Assembly (NCBI GenBank): GCA_025345505.1
Contig: JANVCC010000047.1
Coordinates: forward strand, 9,266,206 to 9,330,205
Reading direction: 5' to 3'
Length of the DNA stretch: 64,000 nucleotides
Source of the DNA: Todiramphus chloris collaris
Lineage: Eukaryota > Chordata > Aves > Coraciiformes > Alcedinidae
The stretch's first letter is position 1, and every line of letters starts with the position of its first letter. Position numbers and translations under genes: made by a program. Positions 63,104 through 64,000 of the stretch are shown one piece after another. A model generated the notes under the pieces. The model did not search any database, was not told the origin of the DNA, and worked only from the letters and a program-made list of their open reading frames with translations.

Positions 63104-63480
63104 CTTTGCTTACTGTAAAAATACATTGTGGATTGGTTTTTAGGTCCAGGCACAATAGGAGCTTTACTGAATCCTGTCTCTATGTATTCTATGTTCAGAA
63201 TAATTTGTTTCTTCCAACTTAATCCTGAGAGGAAAAGACAGGCGTATTGACTTTTCACATGAAACCAAATTCATTCAGTGAACGCATATTTACTTTTCAA
63301 CACAAATTATTCAGAAATAGATTCAGAGTGAGAGTTTCAGCTGAAAAGTGACACTAACTTTCTAGTAGTTCTGGAGCAGAGTTCTTCTGGAGGACTTTGT
63401 GACCAGAGCATACAAAACTCAGTTTGCCCTCAGAATTTGGAAGAGATTTCATCTCACTGCCTGAAGAAAGTTTTATTTCT
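63104..63480. other. Unique DNA, no gene seen
   Basis: Ordinary AT-rich sequence between the CR1 and the CpG-rich patch. Nothing was recognised. Confidence 0.5.
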
Positions 63481-63775
63481 TTTTCGTCACACGTGTTATG
63501 GAGGAGATAAAGCACCGGCTGTGCCAAGAGCCGCTGGATGAGGCCTCGGCAGGCACCGGGGGGGAACCCGCAGGATCTCGCCTGCCCTGCTGGGAGGGGG
63601 AAGCCGGGGGGCAGAGGACGTGTCCGTGGGGCACGGGGGGAGCCACTGACATCGCGGAGCCAGACACGCGCTGCGAAGCGTGGCCGGCATCTGCTGGAAG
63701 CAACGCTGTGCGCTGGGGCTCCCAACTGCCGTGGCTACAAACAGACTGGTACTGACCGCGAACGAAACAGTGTCC
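63481..63775. promoter_or_regulatory. CpG-rich patch, possible CpG island
   Basis: About 290 bp with more than 25 CpG dinucleotides by eye (for example ACACGCGCTGCGAAGCG and GACCGCGAACG), against very few per kilobase elsewhere. Such patches in vertebrates often mark promoters, but LTRs and GC-rich repeats can look the same. Open frames run through it on both strands (up to 127 codons), which is expected from high G+C. No TATA box, known first exon or LTR ends were recognised. Confidence 0.35.
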
Positions 63776-63953
63776 TCCGGTTATTTGCTGCCTGTTTCAC
63801 ACGCTGCCCACTTTTCATAGTGATTTATTCCAATTGCTTAGCACTTCTCATAGAAATATTCATCACCTTCTGGGGCTGTTTTTCATTCTTCCCCGGGACA
63901 CTGAAGAATTGGAACCAGTAAAAATGTCAACACTAACTTTTTTTCCCCCTTTT
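63776..63953. other. Unique DNA before the terminal repeat
   Basis: Short AT-rich stretch ending in a T/C run. Nothing was recognised. Confidence 0.5.
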
Positions 63954-64000
63954 TCCCTTTCCCTTTCCCTTTCCCTTTCCCTTTCCCTTTCCCTTTCCCT
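63954..64000. repeat. (CCCTTT)n hexanucleotide array
   Basis: Nearly eight perfect units of CCCTTT (AAAGGG on the other strand), reaching the window edge and presumably continuing. It is not the vertebrate telomere repeat, which is CCCTAA on this strand. The strand bias makes a homopurine/homopyrimidine tract able to form triplexes. Confidence 0.92.

Noticed and set aside
63354-63921. Frames of 123 and 127 codons on opposite strands
   Set aside because: High G+C leaves few stops on both strands. There is no splice-site pattern or known family.
63954-64000. Telomere repeat at the window end
   Set aside because: The unit is CCCTTT, not CCCTAA.
1-64000. CRISPR arrays, operons, phage or bacterial genes
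   Set aside because: No regularly spaced direct repeats and no dense coding were found. The CR1 and LTR content shows that this is vertebrate DNA.

Overview
The window reads as non-coding bird chromosome. Three sequence features point to a bird. CR1 LINE pieces end in, or on the minus strand begin with, the avian ATTCTATGATT-type tail and have no poly(A). Solo retroviral LTRs have a CCAAT/TATA promoter and TG...CA ends. A second, AT-poor LTR begins TGTTGTGGTTTAACCCC, a type familiar from neoavian and especially passerine genomes. The species cannot be fixed from the sequence. No protein-coding gene, tRNA, rRNA or other RNA gene could be supported. The longest open frame is 161 codons, and none of the frames resembles a host protein family. 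The DNA is mostly AT-rich single-copy sequence, either a gene desert or the inside of a very large intron.

Layout. From 1 to about 21.0 kb the sequence is mostly unique, with two CR1 fragments (3.1 and 6.9 kb) and an unidentified repeat present twice about 950 bp apart (8.44 and 9.38 kb). From 21.0 to 24.3 kb there are two solo LTRs of one family (LTR A), with a small GC-rich patch just before the second that looks like a first exon. From 24.3 to 37.2 kb there is unique DNA, a G/T-rich tract followed by a GC-rich patch (27.1-27.6 kb), and a minus-strand CR1 (34.5 kb). A third LTR A with a perfect 5-bp target duplication lies at 37.2 kb. From 37.7 to 51.7 kb the DNA is unique and includes a run of 20 G. 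At 51.7-52.6 kb a fourth LTR A lies inside a minus-strand LTR of the second family (LTR B), a clear nested insertion. From 52.6 to 62.6 kb there is unique DNA with a minus-strand CR1 and a possible older CR1-like piece at 57.8-58.4 kb. A plus-strand CR1 with a nearly open ORF2 tail lies at 62.6-63.1 kb. The window ends in a CpG-rich patch and a (CCCTTT)n array that runs off the edge.

No genes work together here. The history visible is one of retroelement insertion: four LTR A insertions in the same orientation, each now a solo LTR with no internal retroviral sequence beside it, plus one LTR B that was already in place when an LTR A copy landed in its polyadenylation signal. No new cellular system was found. 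The most informative objects are the nested LTR pair, the shared 3' end of the two LTR families, and a small inverted insertion that rebuilt the TATA region of one LTR.
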